Source of the DNA: Nemertoderma westbladi
Lineage: Eukaryota > Xenacoelomorpha > Nemertodermatida > Nemertodermatidae
Length of the DNA: 64,000 nt
Direction: 5' to 3'
Assembly: GCA_032718475.1 (NCBI GenBank)
Contig: JAUCBJ010007281.1
Location: forward strand, 25,879-89,878
Of the stretch, positions 33,919 through 44,816 are shown piece by piece. Both the position numbers and the translations under genes were made by a program. Within the stretch, counting starts at the first letter, position 1. Each line of letters starts with the position of its first letter. The notes below the pieces were generated by a model that saw nothing but the letters and a program-made list of their open reading frames with translations, searched no databases and was not told where the DNA came from.

Positions 33919-34647
33919 CTACCCGTGCATTCCACATTCTGTTTTCTGTGACCCCCTCCACCTCCCTGCCCGCTCCTCTTCCCCAACTCCCACTCGCGTG
34001 GTCAATGGCTCATCCCCAATACTCCCATATCCCTGATCCAACAACGGGTTGTAATTCACTCCTCGGCTAATTATATACTTCCACGTCTCCTTCTTACTCC
34101 AATTCGCCATTGGGTTCACCTTTAACCTGTTCATGCTATCCATTTCGAAGATTTTCATCTCTGTCCGAGTGACGGCTTGGTCTCTCCTTCTGCCGGTAAG
34201 CCATGCTGTAGCTCCCAGCTCCTCCATCCCTCGTTTCAATGGCTCAACCTTCGTCAGTTCATGAAATCGCTCTATATTGCTTTCCCAAAGATTACTTCCG
34301 TATATTTCTGCGAAATTCTCTCTATTGCTTGCATCTACAGCACCGTAAATCCGAAGATCTAAATTATATGTGGATTTGGCTTTCTCTACGAGTTCTATGG
34401 TTTCTTTAAAGTGGTGCAGAGTATCTAGAAACAGTACCGGGACCGGGGTTTCGGGTTTGAGATCGCGATAAAGAATGTCCATGATTACTAACCCTCCAGT
34501 ACCGAAGGCGGTGCTCTGTACGAGTCCATTGGGGATGTTATCGATACACCATCGTAGGATATCTCGTGGGTGAGCGTCGTGCATTCTTTGATTCAGTTCT
34601 TCCAAATCGAATCTCATTGTCTGCTGGACTAGTTGCGTTAACACCAT
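33919..34647 (-). CDS. cysH: Phosphoadenylyl-sulfate (PAPS) reductase, CysH/Met16 type (242 aa)
   Basis: Reduces PAPS to sulfite and adenosine bisphosphate with thioredoxin or glutaredoxin, in assimilatory sulfate reduction. Length matches E. coli CysH (244 aa). Visible motifs: PP-loop-like STAFGTGGLVIMD (45-57), FLDTLHHFKET, arginine loop TGRRRDQAVTR (151-161), NPMANWSKKETW (178-189), YNPLLDQGYGSIGDEPLT (199-216), GEEERAGRW and the C-terminal redox motif ECGMHG with catalytic C238. The two Cys pairs that bind an iron-sulfur cluster in APS reductases are absent, so PAPS is the likely substrate. The frame is intact from an ATG at 34647 to TAG with no intron. Most animals lack this enzyme. The gene is embedded in host repeats beside its own decayed duplicate, which argues against contamination. 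Origin by transfer from bacteria or fungi, or retention from an ancestor, is open. Confidence 0.93.
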   Translation of the reverse strand: MVLTQLVQQTMRFDLEELNQRMHDAHPRDILRWCIDNIPNGLVQSTAFGTGGLVIMDILYRDLKPETPVPVLFLDTLHHFKETIELVEKAKSTYNLDLRIYGAVDASNRENFAEIYGSNLWESNIERFHELTKVEPLKRGMEELGATAWLTGRRRDQAVTRTEMKIFEMDSMNRLKVNPMANWSKKETWKYIISRGVNYNPLLDQGYGSIGDEPLTTRVGVGEEERAGRWRGSQKTECGMHG

Positions 34648-36439
34648 CTTAACTAATTGAGTTTATTCCGTGTCTATAAATATGATGAAATATAAATTAT
34701 TAGTTAGTGCATTAACTAAAATGTTTAGTTGCAGTATATTTAGGCAGAAATTAACTAATTGGGCTAATTAATTACAGGTAATGTTAAATAATTAGCTATA
34801 TAATTATATTACAAATTGTAATTATTTTATATCACATTACATAAGGATATTACAGAGGTTGTAACTTTTTACGATATGTAGTCTCTACTCTCTTCATATG
34901 ATATGTTTAATTTTCAGCTCACCAGTGCAGTAGTGATATAATATTTGCAAGAAATATAGTAATCTAAATTAATATATTTATTTATCCCAAAAGGCGTATA
35001 TACACGATACAGGTAGTTATGACGGACAAACCAACAGACAGGGAGACATTACAGACAGACAATAAAACTTTTAGAAGAAAATGTGAAATTTAGATTAGCA
35101 GAGCGAGTTTAGTCCCCAAATAGCCTGATGGTAGGTGTGGCAGCAGTTCCCATTGCTGATGCAATGCAGTGTTGCCGATCAAAACTACCATCTCTAGGTG
35201 TTGCAGCAGAAATTACTAATCCATTAGTTTAAACAGAAAAATGCTGTACAGATATACAGAGGCCACTACATTCAGATAATTGATATAACGATATAATATA
35301 ATGAGAAGAGATACTGGAGCTTTAAGCACCGTTTTTGATTTCTGTGCCAGGCCGCAGCTGCTACTGTACTGCTGCCGCAAATTCGAAACGACTTGCAGTA
35401 TTGGGGCTTGACGACACCGTTTTAGCTACGTGTAGTAAGGTGTTGCTGCTGTGGACTTGCAGCTAAATCGATATCGGGCCTTGGGTCTTTTCACATTTAT
35501 TTGCTTTGGCTGACATAGTGTCCAGAAACACAGCAATTGAAAAAAGTGATCTCCAGCGCAAATTAATCGCATATAAAATAAATTGTTGTTTATTATTTTG
35601 GTTCGAAAACATTGACACTTTAAACTGCTCATTTTTCTTAATGATGCAACTTACATTACTTTAAGTTTTTAAACCCACTAAACATATATTTGGTGATTGT
35701 GATCATTTTGATGCATTAACTCGAACTGACAGTCTGACACATAATTCAATTGAAACACAACAATTTATTTTAAATTCTTCCATTGGTTTCAAGACAGGCA
35801 CATAGGAAATGCAGCAAGAAGTTCACACTTCTTTATCACACTAATGCATGATGTCATGATGAGTACCGGTGGTTGACAATGATTAGAACCGCAGTAAATT
35901 TAACACTATGCATGGTACCGGTAGTGTATACAAGATTAATACAGTTGACGTACTTAGCTTACAGCATCGCATTTATCACATCATAAGTAAAAAAATTCAT
36001 AATGCTGAAATGCATCACATTTCAATCTATCTTTTTATTCGCATTATTTATGCATTATACATTAGATTTTATGATATTGCACACTTAATAGTCTACTGAC
36101 CACACTGATTTCTGCTCACTACTCTATGTGGAATTACCCTGATTTATGTTCACAAATGATACTCATTTTACATTTGTGCGTTCGACCCACCTTACTTAAC
36201 AAATAATTTAGTTTGCTAATAACTTATTAGATTATATTTTTTTCTACCTTTTATTAATGGAATCTCCCTAATCAGATATATATATATTACGTGTTATTTC
36301 TATTTTCTACCGTGACTGCGTTGATTTCTATGGACCTCGGCCTGGTTTAAAAAATAAATAATGCAATAAGTACCTGATTTCTGCTTACTTCTTAGTCTGA
36401 TCACAAATATTTTGCTCACTAGTCTGCTCACTCTGATTT
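34648..36439. other. AT-rich spacer
   Basis: The likely promoter of cysH lies just above 34648, but no clear box is seen. A dispersed repeat copy lies at 35525-35710. No gene is supported. Confidence 0.4.
35525..35710 (+). repeat. Dispersed repeat, homologous to 43600-43770
   Basis: Shares CAATTGAAAAAAGTGAT, CTCCAGCGCAAA, a GTTTATTxTTTTGGTT core and AACCCACTAAACATAT with the later copy. Its core also matches the 67-bp minisatellite unit. Confidence 0.65.
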
Positions 36440-36715
36440 CTGGTCACTATTTTGTCTGTTCACACTTGTTTAAGCTCACAACTTTGTCTGTTCACACTGA
36501 ATTAAGCTCACTACTTTGTCTGTTCACACTGAATTAAGCTCACTACTTTGTCTGTTCATACTGAATTAAGCTCACTACTTTGTCTGTTCACACTGAATTA
36601 AGCTCACTACTTTGTCTGTTCACAATGAATTAAGCTAACTACTTTGTCCGTTCACACTGAATTAAGCTGACTACTTTGTCTGTTCACACTGAATTAAGCT
36701 CACTTCTTATTCTGA
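36440..36715 (+). repeat. 32-bp minisatellite, about 8 copies
   Basis: Unit contains CTCACTACTTTGTCTGTTCA then CACTGAATTAAG. Flanking text has related degenerate units (TCTGATTTCTGCTCACT) from about 36100 to 36780. Confidence 0.9.
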
Positions 36716-37948
36716 TCACAATATTTCTGGTCACTATTTAGCCTGCTCACTCTGATTTCTGCTCACTTCTCAGTACTGAAAGACAAAGTAATCAGCTCCA
36801 AACGCGTAGAGGTACTTATAAGTATATAAATACTCCGCCACCAGTCTATTGGAGCAAAATTGTTGTAAAAAAAAAGAACCAAAACTCTTATGTAAAAAAA
36901 TTTTAAGCGAACAAAATTTTAAGCGAACAAAATTTAACAGAGTAATCAGGGTTGCCTCTCTCCTGCTTATATAGCCAAAAGGGGAGGAAAAGTACCAGAA
37001 CATCACCCCACATCCGTATATCGGATAATGCGGTTTTCATTGGTGGTACCCTAATAAGGCCGCAAATGTTTTATGTTCTCAAAATAATACGGCCCTCTTA
37101 TTAGCTAATTCGCCTTGTCCAATGGTTGTGTCACCTATCCAATGGTGGACATTGTCCCTAATGCCTTGATTTTCTTGGCTTGTGACTTTAGGCCAATGAG
37201 TGGGGCAAACGGTTGAGATAATCTCCAATGTGGAATGTGGAATGGTTTGGGGGCCTTCCCCACTCCCACCTGCTTATGTAATAGGTTGATATAATCAACC
37301 AATCACGGAAAGGAAAGCCCCTGGGATTGCGCTGAGGAACAACTATGGAATGTTTTACTGGGATTTTGATATGGGATACTATTAATATAACTGAGGGTCT
37401 AATGACATGCCAGGAAATTCCATCATCAAATTGCGGTGTGGTGATAGACAAATAGCGAAACCAGAGTTGTTCATAGGTCGGGGTGTACTGTACATTCGTC
37501 ATCAAAACACCTTCGCAATTCCGATATCTTGTCTCCTACGGTAACTTGAATTTCGGTCAAACTTGTATTTTTAATTCGCCAATACATTAATGTTTGGACA
37601 TCCTTTTATACATTATGTTTATCAATGGACGATTGATTATAATAAACTCGCGATGTTCCGTGAAATATAATTTATTAAAAGGCATTATCTAGTAAAGCGT
37701 TCGTTCCCGTGGTTCGTATCTAATTTTATCCCATCAGATCGGTTTTGGTCTTAAATCGTGCCGCGTTTATAGCAATTTGTACAATTTTTGTACATCACAG
37801 TTTAAATTATCGCGTCATTGTGAGGTATAGGAATAAGAAAGTACATCTCATTATTGACGTAATATGTTGTGCTTACACACATATTCTAATGGAACATTTG
37901 ATGGGAATCCCAAAACAACAGTAATATGTTGCTGCAATCCAAACAACT
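36716..37948. other. Spacer
   Basis: A small imperfect inverted repeat (TAATAAGGCCG against CGGCCCTCTTATTA) lies at about 37050-37105, followed by two CCAATGG boxes near 37120 and 37140. No gene is supported; an ORF of 105 codons at 37188-37505 has no recognisable features. Confidence 0.4.
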
Positions 37949-38415
37949 ATAACTACTACTACTACTAGGATCGGCATGCTGCATTGCAGCTGCATTTTTA
38001 ATAATACTGTGACGTGACAAAATTGCACCGCCACAACTCCCTATCACCCATGAGATTTGCTAGATCATCCGCATCTTCAAGGGCAGTGTCCTTAAAGATG
38101 TGTCTCAAGAAAGTCATGGGCTGTCCACCATGCTTATTCACTCCATGAGGGCCCCAAAGCACAATATGATTATCCACTGGCTGGTCCTCACGGCGAAATC
38201 AATGTCCTGCAAAGCGGATGCGGTTCCATTCAAGTGTCAAGCTAGGTGAGACTAATGGAACACCTCCAATGTTATATAGTGTCTGATTTGAGATGTGTTC
38301 ATTGCACTTGACACAATGAACCAGCAAGTTTGGGGATACCAATGAGACACTTCCAAATGTTATATAGTGTCTGGTTGGCGATGTGGTTGACACAGTGAAC
38401 CCGGCGTAGCATTCT
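37949..38415 (-). mobile_element. LINE-A 3' fragment with internal duplication
   Basis: Starts with a TAC-repeat tail and the conserved GGATCGGCATGC end. About 80 bp encoding the SNQTLYNIGG region is present twice in tandem (about 38245-38325 and 38327-38405). Frame broken. Confidence 0.85.
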
Positions 38416-38760
38416 TGGACTTATAAAGGACATTCCGAAACACAATGTCAAAGTGATTGCTCGTGATCTGAATGCGGAAATTGGAACAGAAGACATTAAT
38501 TACACTATTTGGAATAGAAATGGAAGAATGTGAACCAACAATGCAACAAACACCAACAAGCACCACATTGTAAAAATGTAAGGGGAAGCTATGGACTTTT
38601 CAATACCCCAATGGAACCAAAGCACAGCTAGATTACATCCTTATAAACAACAATTGGTGAAACGGCATGATTAACTGCAAGGCATACAGCATACAGCTCG
38701 TTCACCCTAATTGGTTCTGACCATAGAATCGTGACTGCAGAGATCAGACCTCAGATGGTT
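38416..38760 (+). pseudogene. Endonuclease fragment of another LINE family
   Basis: Across several frames the plus strand gives VIARDLNAEIGTE, WTFQYPNGTKAQLDYILINN and GSDHRIVTAEIR. These are the GDFN-, LDYI- and SDH-type motifs of an APE endonuclease. Multiple stops and shifts show it is dead. It differs from LINE-A and LINE-C. Confidence 0.7.
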
Positions 38761-38924
38761 TGAGAACCAGCAACGCCAGGGCAAGCAAGCGACTCAACTA
38801 TGATTGAGAGAAACTTAGAGAACTGATATGCAATAAAGGATGCCATAGACATATATAGACATAATATCTCTGTTACCATTACAAAGCATCTCCCATCTGT
38901 AAACAGTACCAAAGTATTTTAAAT

Positions 38925-41020
38925 TTGTTTGGTTTAAAACAAATTATTCGAGATTCTACCAGAATTACCAGTAAAACTTCTACTTTACTAGATCACATCC
39001 TTTGTAATAATACCGATATTATTTCTCAATCTGGGGTTTTACCTATAGGTCTAAGCGATCATTTTATAGTTTTTTGCACAAGAAAGACACAAAAATCTTT
39101 TTTCGGGGATCATAAAACAGTACCAGTTAGGTCTATGAAAAATTACAGCAAGGAACTCTTTTTAAGTTTGTTTGTAAATTCTGACTGGGAACCCTGTTTT
39201 AAGGCCGCTGACATTAACCTTGCGTACACTGTTTTTAAAGATATATTTCTAAAGGCACTTAATACTGTAGCACCAATTAAAGAAATTAGTCTTAAACAAC
39301 GCACTGAGCCCTGGATGACCTCGGGTATTCTTAGTAATATCAGAGAAAGAGATAACTATTTGTATAAATTTAGGAAATACCGTGTTTTAGCTGATTATAA
39401 TAATTACTGCAAATATAGAAACCTTGTCCAACGGGAAATAAAAAAAGCGAATTCTGAATTTTTGTACAACAAAATAAGTGAGAATAAGGATAATCCTAAA
39501 AGTCTATGGTCTACCCTAAAATCTTTAGGTTATAAAAACCTTAAATCTAAATCGAATATTGTTCTGCAAGATAACGGTGAGCTGATTCATGATCATACTC
39601 TAGTTAGTAATTTATTTAATGATTATTTTACTAATGTTGCCTCTAATTTAGTTAAGAAGTTACCGTTATCAAGTAATAAATATAGTGTAGGGTCCGAAAC
39701 TCTAAATAATTTTTATTTAGAAAAGTTACAAAATTCAGAAAAGTTATTTTTAAAACCCGTTTCTGAGGATTTCGTTTTTCAAAATCTACTTAGCCTATCA
39801 GCCTCAAAAAGTACCGGTCTATACCTGCCCGTTTTCTTAAGGATGGTGCTGAAGTACTTAAAGTGCCTATTACTTTTATTATTAATTTCTCTATCGTAGA
39901 TAATGTAGTACCAGACCAACTGAAATTAGCTAAGGTTGTTCCTCTGTATAAAAATAATAGTAAAGTAGAACCCTGTAATTACAGACCTGTTAGTATCTTA
40001 AGTATTGTATCTAAAATTCTAGAACGTGCTGTTTTTCTACAGCTGGAAGCACATCTTAGTAGGCTAAATCAGATCTATGAACTTCAGTCCGGTTTTCGTA
40101 AATCATTTTCTACAGACACCTGCCTTATTAACTTAACTGATACAATTAGATGTAATAACGCAAAGGGTTTATATACTGGTATGGTAATGTTGGACCTACA
40201 AAAGGCTTTCGATACTGTAGACCACGAAATTCTGCTTTGTAAGTTAGGCCTGATGGGTGTAGAATCTATAGACTGGTTCAAGTCCTACCTGTCAGACAGA
40301 GGTCAAACTGTAGTCATTAGCAAATCGCAGTCTACTGTACAAGAGATTACCTGTGGTGTACCGCAAGGTAGTATATTAGGTCCTCTGCTTTTTGTATGCT
40401 ATGTAAATGATATGATAAGTAGTATAGATCCCGATTTTAAACTCATTTTATATGCCGACGACAGTGCTCTTATTTTCTCTCATAAAGATCCTATCCATAT
40501 TTCACAAAAGTTAAGTGCAGTTCTAGAATCCTGTAATGAGTGGTTGGTTGATAATAAGCTATCCATTCACTACGGTAAGACTGAAAGTATTTTGTTTGGT
40601 TCCAAAAGAAAGTTAAAGAAGGTAACTAAGTTTGAAGTCACTAGTAATGGACATAAGATTGAAAATAAAAAGGAAGTTAAATATTTAGGCGCCACATTGG
40701 ATAACTGCTTATCAGGAGAAAGTACAGTGAAAAATATTTTCTCGAAAGTTAACAGTAGGCTTAGGTTTCTATACAGAAATAAAAATAGTTTAAACACTGA
40801 CTCCCGCAAGTTACTTTGCTCTTCTTTAATACAGTGTCACATGGACTATGCGTGCTCTTCTTGGTATGAAGGCTTAACCAAACAGCTTAAATGTAAATTA
40901 CAAGTAGCTCAGAATAAAGTAGTACGATTTATTAAAGACTACAAACCTAGGCACCACCTAACTCCAGATGACTTTTCTGAATCTGGACTACTTAACTTAG
41001 ATAGTAGAGTTAAGCAGCTA
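38925..41020 (+). pseudogene. LINE-C endonuclease end and reverse transcriptase
   Basis: The first frame (to about 39830) carries the endonuclease tail and a linker with EPWMTSGI and LFNDYFTNVA. A small deletion near 39825, at ASKSTGL, shifts the frame. The second frame carries VVPLYK, NYRPVSILSIVSKILERAV, LQSGFRKSFSTDTCL, motif A VMLDLQKAFDTVDH, GVPQGSILGPLLF and motif C YADDSAL. All catalytic Asp residues are present. The sequence runs into the inserted element at 41021 and resumes at 42448. Confidence 0.9.
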
Positions 41021-42438
41021 GGGTGCATGTAAAGAGCGGACTGCGGACTGCGGACTACGGATTGCGGATTGTCAATTAAAACCACAAATATGCGCGGTCA
41101 ATTTGAATTATAGCATTATAATGTAAGAATCCGCTCTTTGTTGTCTGGACAAAAGGCGGACTGAAGCCAGAAAATTTTAACCTGATTGGCTCAATCATTT
41201 ACATAGAGGCCCAAGGGAACTTTCTTGAATCCTCCTATTGGCTTAAATGTTTTCATTGTGACACAGAGATGGAAACCTATTATTTTGAAAACCTATTATG
41301 TAGGCAGTAGGAAGAACTCTTGAACTTTCATTAAAATCTCTCAGGTTAAGGCCGGTTCACTCTTTTAAGCATGATTCATTCGTAACTCTAATTTGGATGC
41401 AGACTTTGGGACTACTGTAGTATGTAGTTCTGCTGCCGAAGCAGAGTTATGCTTATTGCTTAAAGGTGTGAACCGCGACCTTATAAGATATTCCTTGTTT
41501 GCTTGTTACTTAAATTAAAAGTTTTTACGTTGGGGTCGTCCAAAAAAAAAGGGGGGGGGGGGGGGGGGAGGTTGGCTCGTACCGTACTGCCACTATTATG
41601 TCTCTGTTAGTTGAAACATTATTTTTCCAAGATTGACCGACTTATTAGCGTTCAAACATTTCCGACGATGACAACGACAGACGGGTCCACCACTTATACC
41701 CATATGCTAAGGCTCACCTGGACTTACGTTGCTCGCCCCACAGTTAATCGTATGTCAGATATGTAGGATATCACAGCCCACACTAAAAAAACATTAAAAA
41801 AAGCACTAGCCGATCAGGTGTTCGTGGTTTTCATTTTAAGGCTATCATAAAAACTTGGACAGAATTAAATGCCAGTAATTAGATGCGTCCTATTGGATGC
41901 TATTTATAGATCCACACCCCTTTTCTTTGTCCCTCTTCCCCCTTTTCTTACGCTCTCTTACCCCCAGCACAGAGAAGATCTTCCCCCAGCTCCTGCGCTT
42001 AGGATGTCCGAATATTCGCTCTATTATATTTGCGAACAGACAACTGTGACATAAACTCTAAAGGCAGGAAGTATATAAAAATATTTATTGAAATAAATAA
42101 TCTGAAAATCCGTAGAATGTTGATTATATAGTAGGCCCTTAATCAACAGTCCACGTAATTACTGTATAGGATAATTATTTCCTGTATTACAGTGTTGCAC
42201 AATGGTAAACATTTAAACGCCAATGGGATGATTCATTCTTTAAGTTCCCTTTCAGCTTCAGCCTATGTAAATGATTGAGCCAATCAGGTTACAAATTACC
42301 GGCTTCAGTCCGCCATTTGTCCAGACAACAAAGAGCGGATTCTTAGTTTGGAAGTCGATAATTCAAATTGACCGCGCGGATTTTGGCAATCCCCAGTCCG
42401 TAGTCCGCCAGTCCGCAGTCCGCTCTTTACATGCACCC
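41021..42438. mobile_element. Long-TIR DNA transposon (MULE-like), perfect 9-bp target duplication
   Basis: AAGCAGCTA occurs at 41012-41020 and at 42439-42447. The element is 1418 bp. It begins GGGTGCATGTAAAGAGCGGA and ends with the inverse. Terminal inverted repeats of roughly 200 bp can be traced, including AATCCGCTCTTTGTTGTC and CTGATTGGCTCAATCATTTA against their complements. Degenerate GGACTGC repeats sit at both tips. No transposase is encoded; internal parts include a nested MITE, 18 G at 41551-41568 and a dispersed repeat. Long TIRs plus a 9-bp duplication suggest a Mutator-like element. Confidence 0.88.
41345..41484. mobile_element. Small MITE nested in the long-TIR element
   Basis: Imperfect inverted ends: AAGGCCGGTTCACTC then TTTAAGCAT on the left, against ATGCTTATTGCTTAAA then GTGAACCGCGACCTT on the right. 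About 140 bp in length. TTA flanks both ends, which would suit a Harbinger-type element, but that is tentative. Confidence 0.6.
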
Positions 42439-42447
42439 AAGCAGCTA

Positions 42448-42747
42448 CGCCTTAACCATGTGCATAAAGTGTATAATGGTAAATGTCCCAATTACCTAAA
42501 ACAAAAATTCAACAGAGTACGCGATACACACTCTTACAGTACCAGAGCTAGTGCTTCAAACTTCTACCTCCCGAATTGTAAATCCTTCGAATCTGATACT
42601 TTCTTTTTTAACGGCATTAAAAATTGGAACGCTCTGCCTAATGAAATTAAAAACCTAAATAATCAACATTCTTTTAAATCTGCAGTTAAATCTCACCTCC
42701 GTGTGCAATGTAAAAATAGGTACAATAGTCCTAGAGTAAGTTATTAG
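42448..42747 (+). pseudogene. LINE-C C-terminal part, downstream of the insertion
   Basis: Continues the RT frame directly after the second AAGCAGCTA: VHKVYNGKCPNYL, then YSTRASASNFYLP, FFFNGIKNWNALPNEIKN and a stop at 42745. These are conserved C-terminal motifs of CR1/L2 elements. The frame matches that before the insertion, so the break is due only to the transposon. Confidence 0.9.
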
Positions 42748-43080
42748 TTTATTAATTATTTACTATTTATACTGTAATTACGTTTTATATTAAATTGTTC
42801 TGTACTTTACATCTTTATCGTTGAGTTGGGCATTGTCACGCTCTCGGTAAAGTTGTACATGTCACATAGTGTAATTACGTTTTATATTGGTTTTAGGTTA
42901 GCGTAGTGTAATATTGTATTTGTAACCAAGTAACATAAAGGACCCCCTTGGAAATAAGCTGCAAAGCTTTAGGGGTAATGTTATGTTGGACAATACTTTT
43001 ATACCGGTACATTGTTTGGTGTATTTGTTATTGTTTTTACATAATGTATAAATAAAATCTATCTATCTATATAATCAGAT

Positions 43081-43599
43081 TTTGGACGATTGATATATAT
43101 TAAAAAACATTGAAATTATTGTATTTAATTATTTTATCCTATTAGTTTTGGAAGTAATCAGTTCTCAGTAATGAGTTCAATCAATTCTACAAGCGATTTA
43201 AACAGAATCATAACTCAATATGAGGAATACGACGCAAGTGTAAGTGATACTACCAATGCCACGACATGTACCGATATCGGACACTGTCTGAAAAAAATTG
43301 TGTTGCATGAATGCAAAGCTGCCAAACATGCATACTGATTGTTAGATGTTAGACATGCTCGTGTGCAGAAATTCTGCAGTGTAGGCCAATAGACATCCTG
43401 CATCATGGTAATCTGTATCCGCTTCTGAGCACCAATGATGAATTTCAATTGGTGGATGATGGATGGAATGGCTATAGCAGACATGATAAGACAGATTGTG
43501 TTGTTAGGCAACCAGCGGGATGCCCAGCACTTATACTGTAGTAAAGAAACCGTATAGAGACTAATTAGCAATTCAGCCGTCAATTTTTTAACAAAGTAG
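43081..43599. other. Spacer
   Basis: A 181-codon minus-strand ORF spans 43215-43760 but overlaps a dispersed repeat and shows no recognisable domain. I do not call it a gene. Confidence 0.4.
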
Positions 43600-43770
43600 T
43601 GAAAATGACCGCAATTGAAAAACGTGATTTCCAGCGCAAACTGAACGCAATTGAAATTAAATCTGTTTATTGTTTTGGTTAGATAACTCCGCCATATAAC
43701 ATGGTCATCTTCATCATTTATATTCCTTTTAAATTGCTTATTAGAACCCACTAAACACATAGTTGGTAAC
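43600..43770 (+). repeat. Dispersed repeat, homologous to 35525-35710
   Basis: Shares CAATTGAAAAACGTGAT, TTCCAGCGCAAACTGA, GTTTATTGTTTTGGTTAGA and AACCCACTAAACACATAG with the earlier copy. Confidence 0.65.
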
Positions 43771-43865
43771 CGCCATTCAAACCAGGGACCTCTTATAAAA
43801 TGTGTGAACTAAGCATTATTCTTATATCTAGAGCAAATAGTTCAACAGACAGTCTTCTATATAAC

Positions 43866-44816
43866 TATGGCATACATTTTGTATTAATATTCAATGTTTT
43901 TTTTCTCAATGTATTTGTTTTATTTCTCCTCTAAAACATTGAGAAAAAATTGCAATAAATTTTTTTCGCAATGTCTTTTTCTCAATGTTTTTTTTTCTCA
44001 ATGTTCTTTTCTCGATGTTTTTTTTCTCAATGTTTTTTTCTCAATGTTTTTTTCTCAATGTTTTTTTCTCAATGTTTTTTCTCAATGTTTTTTTTCTCAA
44101 TGTTTTTTTTTCTCAATGTTTTTTTCTACATGTTTTTTTCTCAATGTTTTTTATCAATGTTTTTGTCTTGAAGTCTGCGTGCGTACGTACAGGCCTATCT
44201 ACATATTTCAAATACTAAATTTCAGCATTTTATAAGTGCACATGCAGTCTGGGCAATGCACTATACTGGTATTATTAGGTTGTTCACCGTCATAGGCCTA
44301 TAATGTAAAGACAAACCAAACCCAGACTTCAAGACGAAAACATTGAGAAAAAAACATAGAGAAAAAACATTGAGAAAAAAATCATTGAAAAAAAAACATT
44401 GAGAAAAAAACATTGAGAAAAAACATTGAAAAAAATCATGGAGAAAAAAACATTGAGAAAAACATTGAGAAAAAAACATTGAAAAAAATCATGGAGAAAA
44501 AACATTGAAAAAAATAATGGAGAAAAAACATTGAGAAAAAACATTGAGAAAAAAACATTGAGAAAAACATTGAGAAAAAAAACATTGAGAAAAAAACATT
44601 GAGAAAAAAACATTGAGAAAAAAACATTGAGAAAAAAACATTGAGAAAAAAACATTGAGAAAAAACATTGAGAAAAAAACATTGAGAAATAAACATTGAG
44701 AAAAAAACATAGAGAAAAAAGTTAATAGCAATTTTTTTCTCAATGTTTTAGAGGAGAAATAAAACAATTACATTGAGAAAAAAAACATTGAATATTAATA
44801 CAAAATATATGCCATA
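43866..44816. mobile_element. Foldback element with tandem-repeat arms
   Basis: The left arm (43866 to about 44180) starts TATGGCATA and consists largely of short units like TTCTCAATGTTTT. The right arm (about 44318 to 44816) is its inverse, AAAACATTGAGAA, ending TATGCCATA. The outer 90 bp match almost base for base between arms (TTTTGTATTAATATTCAATG and CTCCTCTAAAACATTGAG). The loop is about 140 bp and unique. TATATAAC at 43858-43865 and 44815-44822 indicates a 6-8 bp target duplication. Foldback elements of this form are known, for example FB in Drosophila. Phe-rich ORFs in the arms are artefacts. Confidence 0.88.

Larger units (their letters stand above)
38890..43080 (+). mobile_element. 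LINE-C: CR1/L2-like retrotransposon split by a DNA transposon
   Basis: Contains the end of an endonuclease (LLDHILCNN, LSDHFIVF), a full RT, a C-terminal region, and a 3' UTR with a hairpin-forming segment (AAGCTGCAAAGCTT inside CCCC...GGGG at about 42945-42975). It ends with an ATCT repeat (about 43058-43074). The coding region is interrupted at 41021-42438 by a long-TIR element. Confidence 0.88.

Noticed and set aside
33919-34647. Bacterial contamination as the source of cysH
   Set aside because: The decayed duplicate and host-type repeats lie on the same contiguous sequence within 1 kb, though only long reads can settle it.
37188-37505. 105-codon minus-strand ORF
   Set aside because: No motif, no splice context, no homologous copy in the window.
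43215-43760. 181-codon minus-strand ORF
   Set aside because: No domain, overlaps a dispersed repeat, and amino-acid composition is that of AT-rich random sequence.
43894-44767. Phe-rich ORFs on both strands
   Set aside because: They arise from TTCTCAATGTTTT repeats in the foldback arms and mirror each other across the loop.
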